Source: Burkholderia pyrrocinia
GTDB taxonomy: Bacteria > Pseudomonadota > Gammaproteobacteria > Burkholderiales > Burkholderiaceae
Direction: 5' to 3'
DNA length: 64,000 bases
Assembly (NCBI RefSeq): GCF_022809715.1
Contig: NZ_CP094460.1
Coordinates: 2,170,001-2,234,000, forward strand
Shown in pieces: positions 53,461-62,900 of this stretch. The notes under the pieces were generated by a model. That model saw only the letters and a list, made by a program, of their open reading frames with translations. It did not search any database and had not been told where the DNA came from. Every line of letters begins with the position of its first letter. The first letter of the stretch is position 1. The position numbers and the translations under genes are program-made.

Positions 53461-54641
53461 TGCAGACTCGAAGCCAGATCGAAGATCGGCATGTACAGAA
53501 GAATCACGATCGCCCCGACGATCACTCCGATCGTGGCCATCAGTAGAGGCTCAAATGTACGTGTGAATCTATCGACGAAGCGCGAAATGTCACCCTCGTA
53601 AAACTCCGCGGACTGCCGAAGCATTTGCCCCATTTGGCCAGAATGCTCACCCACCCGCAGCATTCGAAGTGAAACTGCCGTCGTAAGTCCGTGGCGTTCA
53701 AACGCGGCGGCAAGCCCGTAGCCTGCCTCGACGTGGCCGCTAGCGTCATCAAACGCCTGGTCCCAAGCGCGCGGAATCACGGCTCGCGCACTGTGTAGTG
53801 CGTCCATGACCGGCATACCTCCCTCGAGCAGCACGCCCAACGTTAAATAGAGGCGTGATAGTTGATAGGTACGCACATGCTCACCAATGAATGGAAATGA
53901 CGACAGAAGCCGCCCCAGTCCACCACGTGTAACCCACGAGCGTGCCGCTGCAAATACAAGAGTGGTACTGCAAATTGCAGCAATCGCTATTTCGAGTGGA
54001 TGCTCCCCTATGAATAGCCCAACTTTGATCATTGCAAGGGAGAGCATGGGAAGCGGTCGGCCCGTGTCCTGATAGATGACCGCAAAGCGTGGCACCACGT
54101 AAGCCATCAGAAAGACCGTCACGGCGCCGCCTACCGTACATAGAATCACTGGGTAGAGCGAGGCGCTCACAATTTTGCTACGTACTGTATCGACGCGTTG
54201 CTGATATTCGACGTAGCGCTCCAGAGCGACCGGCAGATCGCTTGTACCCTCGGCCGACCGCACAAGGCCAATGTAGATGGGCGGAAACACGGATGTGTGT
54301 TCAGCAAGGGCGGAAGAGAATCGATTCCCTTCACGTAGCGCCTGCAAGAGCCGTCCAATGAGTGCCCTGGTGCTTTGTACAGCCTCCTTTTCTTCGAGCG
54401 CTTCCAATGCCTCCACAATCGCGAGGCCAGCACGCAGCAGCGCCAGGAGTTCTTGCGTGAACAACACGACCGGGAAACGAAATCGGCCCTTCATCGATCG
54501 ACCGACGATTGCAGGCCGAATATCAATCGGGCGTAGCGATTGAGCTTCAAGTTCGCGCCTTGCCGCTGACGCGTCACCAGCTTCAATCATTACCTGAACG
54601 ATTCGGTGGTCGGCGCTTATAACTCGCGCATCGAAACGCAT
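53457..54641 (-). CDS. gspF: GspF/PilC-family inner-membrane platform protein
   Basis: A 394-residue polytopic protein. It has two GspF domains (FTQELLALLRAGLAIVEALE and the second YQLSRLYLTLGVLLEGGMPV) each followed by membrane helices, and the conserved SGQMGQMLRQSAEFYE near the end. It begins MRFDARVISADHR. The ATG at 54641 has GAGGG upstream; a TTG at 54668 would overlap gspG but lacks support. It anchors the ATPase and the growing pseudopilus. Confidence 0.93.
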   Translation of the reverse strand: MRFDARVISADHRIVQVMIEAGDASAARRELEAQSLRPIDIRPAIVGRSMKGRFRFPVVLFTQELLALLRAGLAIVEALEALEEKEAVQSTRALIGRLLQALREGNRFSSALAEHTSVFPPIYIGLVRSAEGTSDLPVALERYVEYQQRVDTVRSKIVSASLYPVILCTVGGAVTVFLMAYVVPRFAVIYQDTGRPLPMLSLAMIKVGLFIGEHPLEIAIAAICSTTLVFAAARSWVTRGGLGRLLSSFPFIGEHVRTYQLSRLYLTLGVLLEGGMPVMDALHSARAVIPRAWDQAFDDASGHVEAGYGLAAAFERHGLTTAVSLRMLRVGEHSGQMGQMLRQSAEFYEGDISRFVDRFTRTFEPLLMATIGVIVGAIVILLYMPIFDLASSLQ

Positions 54642-54664
54642 CGCTGGGACCCTCGTTGACGAGA

Positions 54665-55135
54665 TCAAGGAATGGAAATTTCAGCGCTCTCGCCGGTTCC
54701 ACCAGGCGTGCCGTTCTTGCCAAGAGTCTTGATCTCAAACTCACCCTTTGGGCCTGGCGCTCTATACTGGTAAGGCCTACCCCAAGGGTCGGGAGGAACC
54801 TCCCTCTTTAGATACGGACCATTCCAGTTTGCAAGCGTCGCCGGCTGTACCATCAGGGCATTCAGTCCTTCCTCAGTCGTCGGATAGCGACCGGTATCCA
54901 GCCGAAACGAGTCAAGCGCCTTCTCGAAAGATGCGAGCTGCGCTTTCGCAAGCGTCGTTTCTGACCTGTTCACCTGGGCGAAATACTTGGGCCCGACATA
55001 CGAGGCGAGTAGACCAATGATCACGATCACAACTAGCAACTCGAGCAGAGTGAATCCCCTGGCTCGAGTGATCGTGCATGACCGAGTTTGCTCGGCTGCA
55101 GCTTCGCTTCCGGCCGATGTTCGAAGGAACTTCAT
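54665..55135 (-). CDS. gspG: Major pseudopilin GspG
   Basis: A 156-residue classical GspG. A 27-residue leader ends RARG|FTLLELLVVIVIIGLLASYVG, with Glu5. The conserved body includes RLDTGRYPTTEEGLNALM and PPDPWGRPYQYRAPG, including residues of the calcium-binding loop seen in GspG. The ribosome site AGGAGGGG precedes the ATG. It overlaps the lytic transglycosylase gene by four bases. Confidence 0.94.
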   Translation of the reverse strand: MKFLRTSAGSEAAAEQTRSCTITRARGFTLLELLVVIVIIGLLASYVGPKYFAQVNRSETTLAKAQLASFEKALDSFRLDTGRYPTTEEGLNALMVQPATLANWNGPYLKREVPPDPWGRPYQYRAPGPKGEFEIKTLGKNGTPGGTGESAEISIP

Positions 55136-55779
55136 CGGATCCCCTCCTGCTCTACGTTTGTTGCCCGGTAGACTTCGTAACGCGCTAATACTTTTGGAAC
55201 GTAGAGCATCGTTTCCCGGTACGGTGGAATAAGATGGTGACGTGCAATGATTGTTCGCTCCCCCGCGTTGTATGCAGATAAAGCTAGAACGACGTTGCCA
55301 TGATATTGGTCGAGCAGCATCTTCAAATGTCGGATGCCAGCATCGATGTTCTGGTATGCATCGAAGGCGTCAGTCACACCGTACCGAGAGGCCGTCAGTG
55401 GCATCAACTGCATCATCCCGGCTGCCCCAGCTCTTGACTTCGCGTGAGGGTTGAAGTGTGACTCGACGTCGATGACAGCCCGTACGAGGGCAGGGTCTAC
55501 TCCGTGTTGCTCGGCAACGTCCTTGACCACAACATCCCAATGCGACCTCGAATCCAGAGGCTTTGCCGTGAGGGCGAGCTTTGAAGGGGAGTGGGCGGCC
55601 ATCGATGGATTGGAAATTCGCCGGGATGCCCTGTTGCGGGGCGCATCGCTGTAGCAGGGTGTTCCGTCGTCCAGGCGCGTCAGGTATACGTCACCGAAAG
55701 CAGAGGGTAAGTCCTGTACCAGAACGGCAATCGCGATGAAAGGCAAAAATGCCGCGCACGGAGATCTCTTGCCGTTCAT
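55132..55779 (-). CDS. Periplasmic lytic transglycosylase
   Basis: A 215-residue SLT-family enzyme cleaving the peptidoglycan glycan strand. The N-terminus (from ATG 55779, MNGKRSPCAAFLPFIAIAVL) is a signal peptide. The catalytic domain shows AVIDVESHFNPHAKSRAGAAGMMQLMP with the active Glu, and ALSAYNAGE. A short N-terminal segment (DVYLTRLDDGTPCYSD) resembles DUF4124. It probably opens the cell wall for the secretion apparatus. It starts the tightly overlapping run of genes; the peroxidase gene lies 114 bases upstream. Confidence 0.9.
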   Translation of the reverse strand: MNGKRSPCAAFLPFIAIAVLVQDLPSAFGDVYLTRLDDGTPCYSDAPRNRASRRISNPSMAAHSPSKLALTAKPLDSRSHWDVVVKDVAEQHGVDPALVRAVIDVESHFNPHAKSRAGAAGMMQLMPLTASRYGVTDAFDAYQNIDAGIRHLKMLLDQYHGNVVLALSAYNAGERTIIARHHLIPPYRETMLYVPKVLARYEVYRATNVEQEGIR

Positions 55780-55893
55780 CTCAACTTTTCCCCAAAAACG
55801 GTGGCACGGAATACATTGACTCTCACGGAGCCTCTGGCGTCTCACCTATTGTCGTTTTACCTGCATGAATCGTGTGTGCTTTCCAGCCGGAGG

Positions 55894-57030
55894 TCAATTT
55901 TTCAACTTTGATAGTGCCGTGCTGCTCGTTAGGCTTTCCAGAAACGAGATCAGATCGCGTTTTTCCTTTGGCGTCAGAATCAATGGGTTGCCGCTTTGAG
56001 CCGTACGGTAGTAGATCTCCTGGTCCACCGCCTCTTCGAGCGTCGCGACACTTCCGTCATGCATGTACGGTGCGGTCAACGCGACGTTTCTAAGACTCGG
56101 TGTTCGAAACTTGCCGATGTCGTCAGGGGCAAGCGTTACAACAAATCGACCGAGCTGTGCGATATCGTCGTTGCTGAGCACAAGAGCCGCAACAGAATCA
56201 CCGTGGTTCCGTGATTGGATGACCCGCTGAGTCAGCTCCGCGAGTCGACCATCAATGCTGGACATCCCGACATGAAGAGTATGGAATTGCTCGTCGGTGA
56301 AAGGGGCACCTAGTGGGTCGATTGTGTGGCAGCTTGAGCAATGTGCTCGCCCCACAAATAGCAGGAGCCCTCGCACGGCCTCCGGAGAGAGCGCTGTTTT
56401 ATCGCCGCCAAAATAATACCGATCGAGCGCCGAATCGCCGACGACGAGGCTACGTTCGAAGCTCGCGAGCGCCCGTGCAATATGCTGCGTGGTGATGGCC
56501 GGTCCGGAGACACCAAATGCCGCTCTGAACTCTTCGACATACCCGATATCGCCCCGAATAATTCCGAGCAGCGAATCGAGATTATCGAGGCCATGCTCAA
56601 CCGGGTTTACGAAGGGTTCCAACGCTTGAGTTTCCAGCGAGGGTTCGCGCCCATCCCAGAATTGTGTGTTGACGAGTGCCGCATTCAGTAGGCTCGGCGT
56701 ATTGCGAGTTCCGGTATGGCCGCCCACACCACGCGACCGCGACAGCCTATCCGTGAAAGCGTGTTCCGGTTGATGGCAGCTCGCACAGCTTACTGTTCCG
56801 TCGGCACTTAGCCGTTTGTCAAAGAAGATTCGTTGGCCTAGCCGAATCGTATCTGACTCGCTGGGCGGACTGACTTCGCGTATTGCGGGGTGCAAGCTCA
56901 GTCGACTGGTCGTCTCCTGGCTATGCGCGATGAAGGGTATGGCAGCGGCTATGGCTATGGCAACACAATGCACAGCGAGCGCTGGCATGAAATTCTGGAT
57001 CGATAGCCCGCCTACGACGTGCGTGTCCAT
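55894..57030 (-). CDS. Di-haem cytochrome c peroxidase / MauG family
   Basis: A 378-residue periplasmic protein with a signal-peptide-like N-terminus (ALAVHCVAIAIAAAIPFIAHS) and two CxxCH haem sites, CASCH near residue 82 and CSSCH near 237. Sequence around the first (SADGTVSCASCHQPEHAFTD) matches the CcpA/MauG family, which reduces peroxide or oxidises protein side chains. Association with a secretion-like locus is unusual; it may modify the exported proteins or be an unrelated first gene of the unit. Confidence 0.88.
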   Translation of the reverse strand: MDTHVVGGLSIQNFMPALAVHCVAIAIAAAIPFIAHSQETTSRLSLHPAIREVSPPSESDTIRLGQRIFFDKRLSADGTVSCASCHQPEHAFTDRLSRSRGVGGHTGTRNTPSLLNAALVNTQFWDGREPSLETQALEPFVNPVEHGLDNLDSLLGIIRGDIGYVEEFRAAFGVSGPAITTQHIARALASFERSLVVGDSALDRYYFGGDKTALSPEAVRGLLLFVGRAHCSSCHTIDPLGAPFTDEQFHTLHVGMSSIDGRLAELTQRVIQSRNHGDSVAALVLSNDDIAQLGRFVVTLAPDDIGKFRTPSLRNVALTAPYMHDGSVATLEEAVDQEIYYRTAQSGNPLILTPKEKRDLISFLESLTSSTALSKLKN

Positions 57031-57552
57031 TCGACTTATAACCCCGTTATCCGAAGTAAAAATACATTCGGTAACGAAGAAGCTAGCACATGCTGAGAAT
57101 CGTACAAGGGATTAATTTGGCGCAAACGTTTGTCATTGTGCGGCGATAGGAAAACAGGCGGTGCATGTCGATCGAAGTGCGTGGTGTGTGAAAGTGGGGT
57201 CATTTTCCTTCATGATTCATCACACGATTTATTCGGCAAGGTGGACGTTGACTATCAAAATTCCATGCGCTAAAACACATTTCATTGCTGCGAACGCAGA
57301 CAGTGCATAACAAGGAAAGCGAACAGAACTATTAAATGTCTTCGGGGAATCACAATGCTAATCATTCTCAGTGGAAACTCGAGCATAGAATCGCTCGTCG
57401 TCGTGTCCGGATGCCTCCACTCCTCGTTTGACGCGCTCAGTTCGGCGCTTCGACCTCGTTCGTCCCGTTACTCTCCATAGCCAGCGCCCTACTAATTCGT
57501 TTTCCTATATTTTTATCGCTGTTCGATGTACCCACACACGGGGGTATAGGCG
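57031..57552. promoter_or_regulatory. Divergent intergenic region, secretion locus / RHS genes
   Basis: A 522-base AT-richer region without a gene, separating the minus-strand secretion-like locus from the plus-strand TIG/RHS genes. It must carry promoters for both directions, so co-regulation is possible. No long inverted repeat or recognisable operator was seen. Confidence 0.5.
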
Positions 57553-59919
57553 ATGTTGCGTCGATCTTTTCTGTTCGTCCGCGCTGCTTTGATCGCGGCA
57601 TCGCTTCTATTGCTTTCGATCAGCGTGTCGTCATGGGCTTCGACGTACAACTTGTCCTATGACGAGCTGGGGCGCCTAGTTGGGGTGGTAGACGGCGGTG
57701 GAAACACTGCCGCGTACACCTACGATGCGCTGGGTAACATCTTGTCGATCGCTCGCGGCAATAGCGCGATCTCTATCGTCTCGTTTTCTCCAAGCAGCGG
57801 ACCAGTCGGCTCGAGCGTCACGATCTCTGGCTCTGGCTTTTCAGCTACCGCAGTTCAGAATGCCGTCACATTTAACGGTACCGCGGCGACAATTGTTTCC
57901 GCGACAACGAACCAATTGGTGGCCACGGTACCGACAGGTGCTACGACGGGGCCGATATCCGTTACTTCACCGGCAGGAAGTGCAACGAGCAATAGTGTGT
58001 TCACCGTTGCTTCGGGGCAAGCACCGACCATCGCGAGCTTCTCGCCAACGATAGGGGTGTCTGGATCAGTAGTTACGATAGGTGGTACTAATTTTCAAAC
58101 TACAACGGCCGATGACAACGTCATCCTTAATGTTCGTAACGCGAGGGTTTCCACGGCGACAGCGACGGCGATTGGAGCCACAGTGTCACCATCGTCGACT
58201 TCTGGTCGCTTTACTGTAATCACGCCCTTTGGTCAGGCAACCAGCAGCCAAGACTTCTTTGTGCCGCCCGGTACACACGTACCGGCAGATGTGGGCGTTA
58301 CAGGCCGCATGTCGATCGGAAGCACGCAATCCGTCACGTTGGGTACCGCTAATAAGATTGGGATGATCCTGTTCGATGCGACGCCTGGGCAAAGGGTCAT
58401 CCTGCAGGTCACAAGCTCCAGCTTCAGCTCATGTGACGGCGGCACCATTCAGATCCTCAATGCCGACGGCACGGTCGCGGGTAGCGCAAATCTGTGTAGC
58501 GGCGGGTTCATCGATGCGACCACACTGCCTGTGGCCGCTACCTATACCGTTCTCGTGACCCCGTATACCTATACCAACAGCACCGGCAGCGTCACGTTTT
58601 CACTCAGTAGTGTGCCTCCAGATGTGACGGGGACAATTACAGCGGGTGGGGCTGCAGTGACACTTGGCACCACGGCGCCTGGTCAAAATGGCAGTCTGAC
58701 GTTCAGTGGTACCGCTTCACAGCGTGTGTCGCTATATATGGCTCGTAATTCTGGTAGTGGGTGCTGGCGACTCACGATATCCAATCCAGACGGCACGGCC
58801 TTGGTCAATTACCCCGATTGCTCCGGCGTTTACTTCAGCGATGCTCTGACGCTGCCAGCTACGGGTACGTACACGATCAAGTTCGACCCACAGTCGACTA
58901 GTACGCAAACGTCGACGTTCACTCTCTACAACGTTCCACCGGATCTAACGGGAACGATTGCGGTAGATGGGGCAGCCGTAACTCTCGCTATCACGACTCC
59001 AGGTCAGAACGGCAGCCTAACGTTCAGCGGCACGTCTTCTCAGCGTGTAGCACTCTCGATGAATCGCAATTCGGGCAGTGGCATCTGGAGGATTACGATC
59101 AGTAATCCAGACGGATCAACGCTGACCACGTACTTCGATGCCACATCGACCTATTTCAGCGATGTGCTAACGCTTCCAGCGACAGGTACGTACACGATCA
59201 AGTTCGATCCAGACTGGACCAGCACTCCAACATCGACGTTTACTCTAACGTCCGTTCCAGCGGATGTGACCGGGGCGATTACGATTGGTGGGTCAGCCGT
59301 TACGCTCTCCACCACGGCACCCGGTCAGAACGGCAATCTGACTTTCAGTGGCACCGCTTCGCAACGTGTGTCTCTGTACATGGTGCCAAATTCGGGCGGC
59401 GCATGCGGGCGAGTCACTATTTTCAATCCTGACGGTGTCAACACGACTGGGCCTTCGTATGGGTACTACTACTGCGGAGGTCCCATCTTCACCGACGTGC
59501 TGATACTGCCAGTCACCGGTACATATACGATCAAGTTCAACCCGGAGGCGGCTGCGGTTCAAACAGCGACGTTCACCTTGTACAGCGTTCCACCGGATGC
59601 GACGGGCACGATTGCAATAGGCGGGGCAGCTGCCACGCTCACCATCACAGCGCCAGGCCAAAACGGCAGCTTGACGTTCAGTGGTACCGCCGCGCAAAGC
59701 GTGTCGTTGTCTGTGAGTATGGACTCTGGACTCGTCAATGGGTGTGCACGCGTAAGAATCGTCAACCCGGATAGCACCGTCCTGCTCAATCCGGATCTGT
59801 GTAGTACGTCCAATACATTAGGTCCCGTTACGCTGCCCGGCACAGGCACATATTCAATCGTTTTTGATCCAGATGGGAAGAACACTGGCACGGCGTCACT
59901 CACGCTAAGCGGCCAATGA
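57553..59919 (+). CDS. Secreted IPT/TIG and RHS-motif protein with five tandem repeats
   Basis: A 788-residue protein with a signal peptide (RAALIAASLLLLSISVSSWAS). It begins with one RHS/YD unit (YDELGRLVGVVDGGG, AYTYDALGNILSI). Two IPT/TIG Ig-like domains follow (VSFSPSSGPVGSSVTISGSG and IASFSPTIGVSGSVVTIGG). Five tandem repeats come next, starting at bases 58279, 58612, 58933, 59254 and 59587, each about 107-111 residues with VPPDxTGTI, PGQNGSLTFSGT and LPATGTYTIKFDP motifs. The repeats resemble pre-peptidase-C-like beta domains. It is probably a surface or secreted structural protein, co-transcribed with the large RHS gene. Confidence 0.82.
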   Translation: MLRRSFLFVRAALIAASLLLLSISVSSWASTYNLSYDELGRLVGVVDGGGNTAAYTYDALGNILSIARGNSAISIVSFSPSSGPVGSSVTISGSGFSATAVQNAVTFNGTAATIVSATTNQLVATVPTGATTGPISVTSPAGSATSNSVFTVASGQAPTIASFSPTIGVSGSVVTIGGTNFQTTTADDNVILNVRNARVSTATATAIGATVSPSSTSGRFTVITPFGQATSSQDFFVPPGTHVPADVGVTGRMSIGSTQSVTLGTANKIGMILFDATPGQRVILQVTSSSFSSCDGGTIQILNADGTVAGSANLCSGGFIDATTLPVAATYTVLVTPYTYTNSTGSVTFSLSSVPPDVTGTITAGGAAVTLGTTAPGQNGSLTFSGTASQRVSLYMARNSGSGCWRLTISNPDGTALVNYPDCSGVYFSDALTLPATGTYTIKFDPQSTSTQTSTFTLYNVPPDLTGTIAVDGAAVTLAITTPGQNGSLTFSGTSSQRVALSMNRNSGSGIWRITISNPDGSTLTTYFDATSTYFSDVLTLPATGTYTIKFDPDWTSTPTSTFTLTSVPADVTGAITIGGSAVTLSTTAPGQNGNLTFSGTASQRVSLYMVPNSGGACGRVTIFNPDGVNTTGPSYGYYYCGGPIFTDVLILPVTGTYTIKFNPEAAAVQTATFTLYSVPPDATGTIAIGGAAATLTITAPGQNGSLTFSGTAAQSVSLSVSMDSGLVNGCARVRIVNPDSTVLLNPDLCSTSNTLGPVTLPGTGTYSIVFDPDGKNTGTASLTLSGQ

Positions 59920-59939
59920 CGGGAAGAATGATGCTCCCG
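59920..59939 (+). other. Short hairpin between the two RHS-type genes
   Basis: CGGGA at 59920-59924 and TCCCG at 59935-59939 can form a five-pair stem directly after the upstream stop codon. It is too weak to call a terminator; transcription probably continues into the large gene 55 bases downstream. Confidence 0.25.
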
Positions 59940-59974
59940 GAATGTCAATCGTACTTCACGGCAAGGATCGCGTC

Positions 59975-62900
59975 ATGAACGGGTCGCTTCGCAAGGTGAT
60001 TGGTTTCCTGCTGCTGATAAGTGTGGCGCTAGTTCCTGCACTGGCGGTAACTCCGTCGGCAGTAATCGGGCAAAGCGTGACACTTTTGCCAGATGGGCAC
60101 TCGCTAAACATTGGAGGAGAGGGTGGCGCTGCGGCTTCGGCTTCTCTTTTTGACCCGACTACACAGCAGATAGTGCGATTGGCATCGGGGCCGACGACGC
60201 CCCGGGCATGGCACGCGGCAACCTTGCTGCCTGACGGTAGAGTATTGATTCTCGGAGGGGTCGGAAAAGACGGTTCGATAATTAATAGTGCAGAGTTGTT
60301 TGATCCGGCTAACCAGTCGTTCACCGTCCTCGGCGATGTCGGGTTGCTGGCGCGTGCCCACCATACGGCCACCGTGCTCATGGATGGCACCGTGCTTGTG
60401 GCAGGAGGTGTTTCCGCGACAGGCGCACCGTTGCCGCAGGCGGAACTGTGGGATCCGTCTACCCGCAGAGCCCTGGCATTCAACGCGCAGATGGTTTTCC
60501 CGCGCGCTGACCATACCGCAACGGTGATGCCCACCGAGCCGGTATTGTTGTCCGGCGGACGCGACGGGAAAGGCAAACCCGTAACAACACCTGAGACTTA
60601 CTCTCCGCAGCAGCAATACTTTACGGCGGTTGATGCTGCCGGCAGCGGTGTGCTGGCTTCACAGCCGGGTCAGGACGGTCCAGTAGTGATGGATTCCTTG
60701 CCGGCGGCCGGCATGTCGAGTGTGGCCACAAATGCTCGCCTTGCCGTGCGCTTCTCGACGCCATTGTCGGTTGCCAGTCTCAATTCACGGACAGTAACGC
60801 TCTTGGGGCCCACGGATGCCGTACCTGCGAGCGTTGTGCCCGTCGAGGGCGGACGAATGCTTTTCGTGACGCCGCGGACCGATCTCCGGCCTGGGGCAAG
60901 CTATACGCTTTTCATCAGCGGTGCTGTCGACGCGGCGGGCAGGCCGCTCCCGTTTACCTCGATTGGCTTTTCCACACGTACGCTCAGCGCTAACTCCACT
61001 TCTGCGAGCACCTCCGCCGGTGGATCTGTCACGGTCGCCGCGGGTTCCGTCGGCGCTGCAGTACCCAACGCGGCATCAGCGCCGAAATCGTCAGCGCCAT
61101 CGCCGTCATCGGTGGCTGCGGCTGCAGCCGGTATGGCCGACCTCACAAGCTGGATCCCGAATGGCGCCCAGCTGGCAGGAGACTGGCGTGTGAAGCTGGC
61201 AGCGTCCCCTCTGCAGAAGTTGCCACCCCTGAACGCTGGACCAGGCGTCACCGCGTTGTCCGGTCAAGTCCTCTTCATGAACGGCACGGCGGCGGCAAAC
61301 GTGACCATGAAACTAGGCGGTCAAAGCACGCTAACCGATGCAACTGGACGCTTTCTGCTTTCGGGTGTAAGTGCGGGCGCTCAAACTCTTGTTATCGATG
61401 GCCGTAGCGCGAACCGGCCTGGCAAGACATTCGGTTATTTCGAGGCGTTGGTTAGCGTGGACGCTGGTAAGACTACGGTGTTGCCGTATACAAGTTGGAT
61501 GCCACTGATCGATACTGCCCATTCGGTGAAGTTCGATTCACCGACCGCCAGTGAGGTGGTCATTACCACGCCATACATCCCTGGTTTGGAGGTACACATC
61601 CCCAAGGGGACCGTGCTGCGTGATCGCACTGGCCACATCATCAATGAACTCTCGATCACTCCGGTACCGGTTGACCGGCCGCCGTTCCCGTTGCCGACGC
61701 GCTATGTTCCGGTGTACTTCACCTTGCAACCGGGTGGGGCACATGTCGAAGGCGTCGATGCGGCGAGCGCGCTTGGCGCTCGCGTAATCTATCCGAACTA
61801 CCATCATGGCGCGCCAGGCAGTACATTGGATTTCTGGAACTACGACCCTACGGTCAAGGGTTGGTATGTGTACGGTCAAGGCAAGATCAATGGTAGTGGT
61901 CAGCAAATCGTTCCTGATCCAGGCGTAGCCATTTATGAACTCACCGGCGCAATGGTGTCACTGCCCAGCAATGCGCCTCCGAACGGCCCGCCCGTCGGCG
62001 GTTGTGGCGACTCGCCGGGCGCCGGTAACGTGCCGGCACCCGCAGGTCCTGGTCAGAACTGCCCGCAGCAGCCGCAGCCAGGTCATCCCGCGAATCCTTC
62101 AAGTCCTAGTCACTCGGGAGGGCAACCCGGCTGCGTGTCGCAGGGGGGAGACCCGGTGGATTGTGCAACTGGACTCTTCGTGCTTTCGCGAAACGATTTG
62201 GACGTCAACGGTACGATTCCGTTGGTCTTGACGCGCGTCTATCGTCAGGGCGACAGCACGTCTCGCGCATTCGGTATTGGTGGCAACGACCGGTACGATA
62301 TCTTCACGGTCGGTGATACTTGGCCGTGGACTTATCAAGATCTGATTCTCCCTGACGGCGGACGCATCCATTTCGTGCGCACTTCCTCTGGCACGAGCTG
62401 GACCGATGCGGTGTACAAGCATACGGCCACGCCTAGCGCCTATTACGGCGCCGTAATCAGCTGGGTGAATAACGGCTGGCAACTCAAGATGCGCGACGGA
62501 CGAACCATGTTTTTTGCCGAATGCGCGGGCTGCACGAGTTCCCGAATGGCTGCGCTCCGTGAATTTGATGACCGTCTAGGAAACAAGCTGATTCTGACGC
62601 GTGACTCGTACGGGAACCTGACGCAAATCAGTAATCCGGACGGGCGTTTCATTAGTTTGACCTACGACGGCGCCAATAGGGTGACACAGGCACAGGATAG
62701 TATTGGCCGCACAGTCACCTACCAATACGACTCGAGCGGACGTTTAGCCCAGGTCACCGATCCCGACGGCGGCGTTGAACACTATACATACGATTCCGCC
62801 AATAACATGCTCACCGTCACTCGGCCGGGCGGCCAGGTAATGGTGACCAACCAGTACGACACACACAACCGGGTAGCGCAGCAGACGCTCGCCGATGGCG

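Noticed and set aside
57031..57552. Regulatory RNA or Fur-type box in the divergent region
   Set aside because: A short CTAATCATTCTC stretch is reminiscent of a Fur half-site but is incomplete, and no strong secondary structure is visible.
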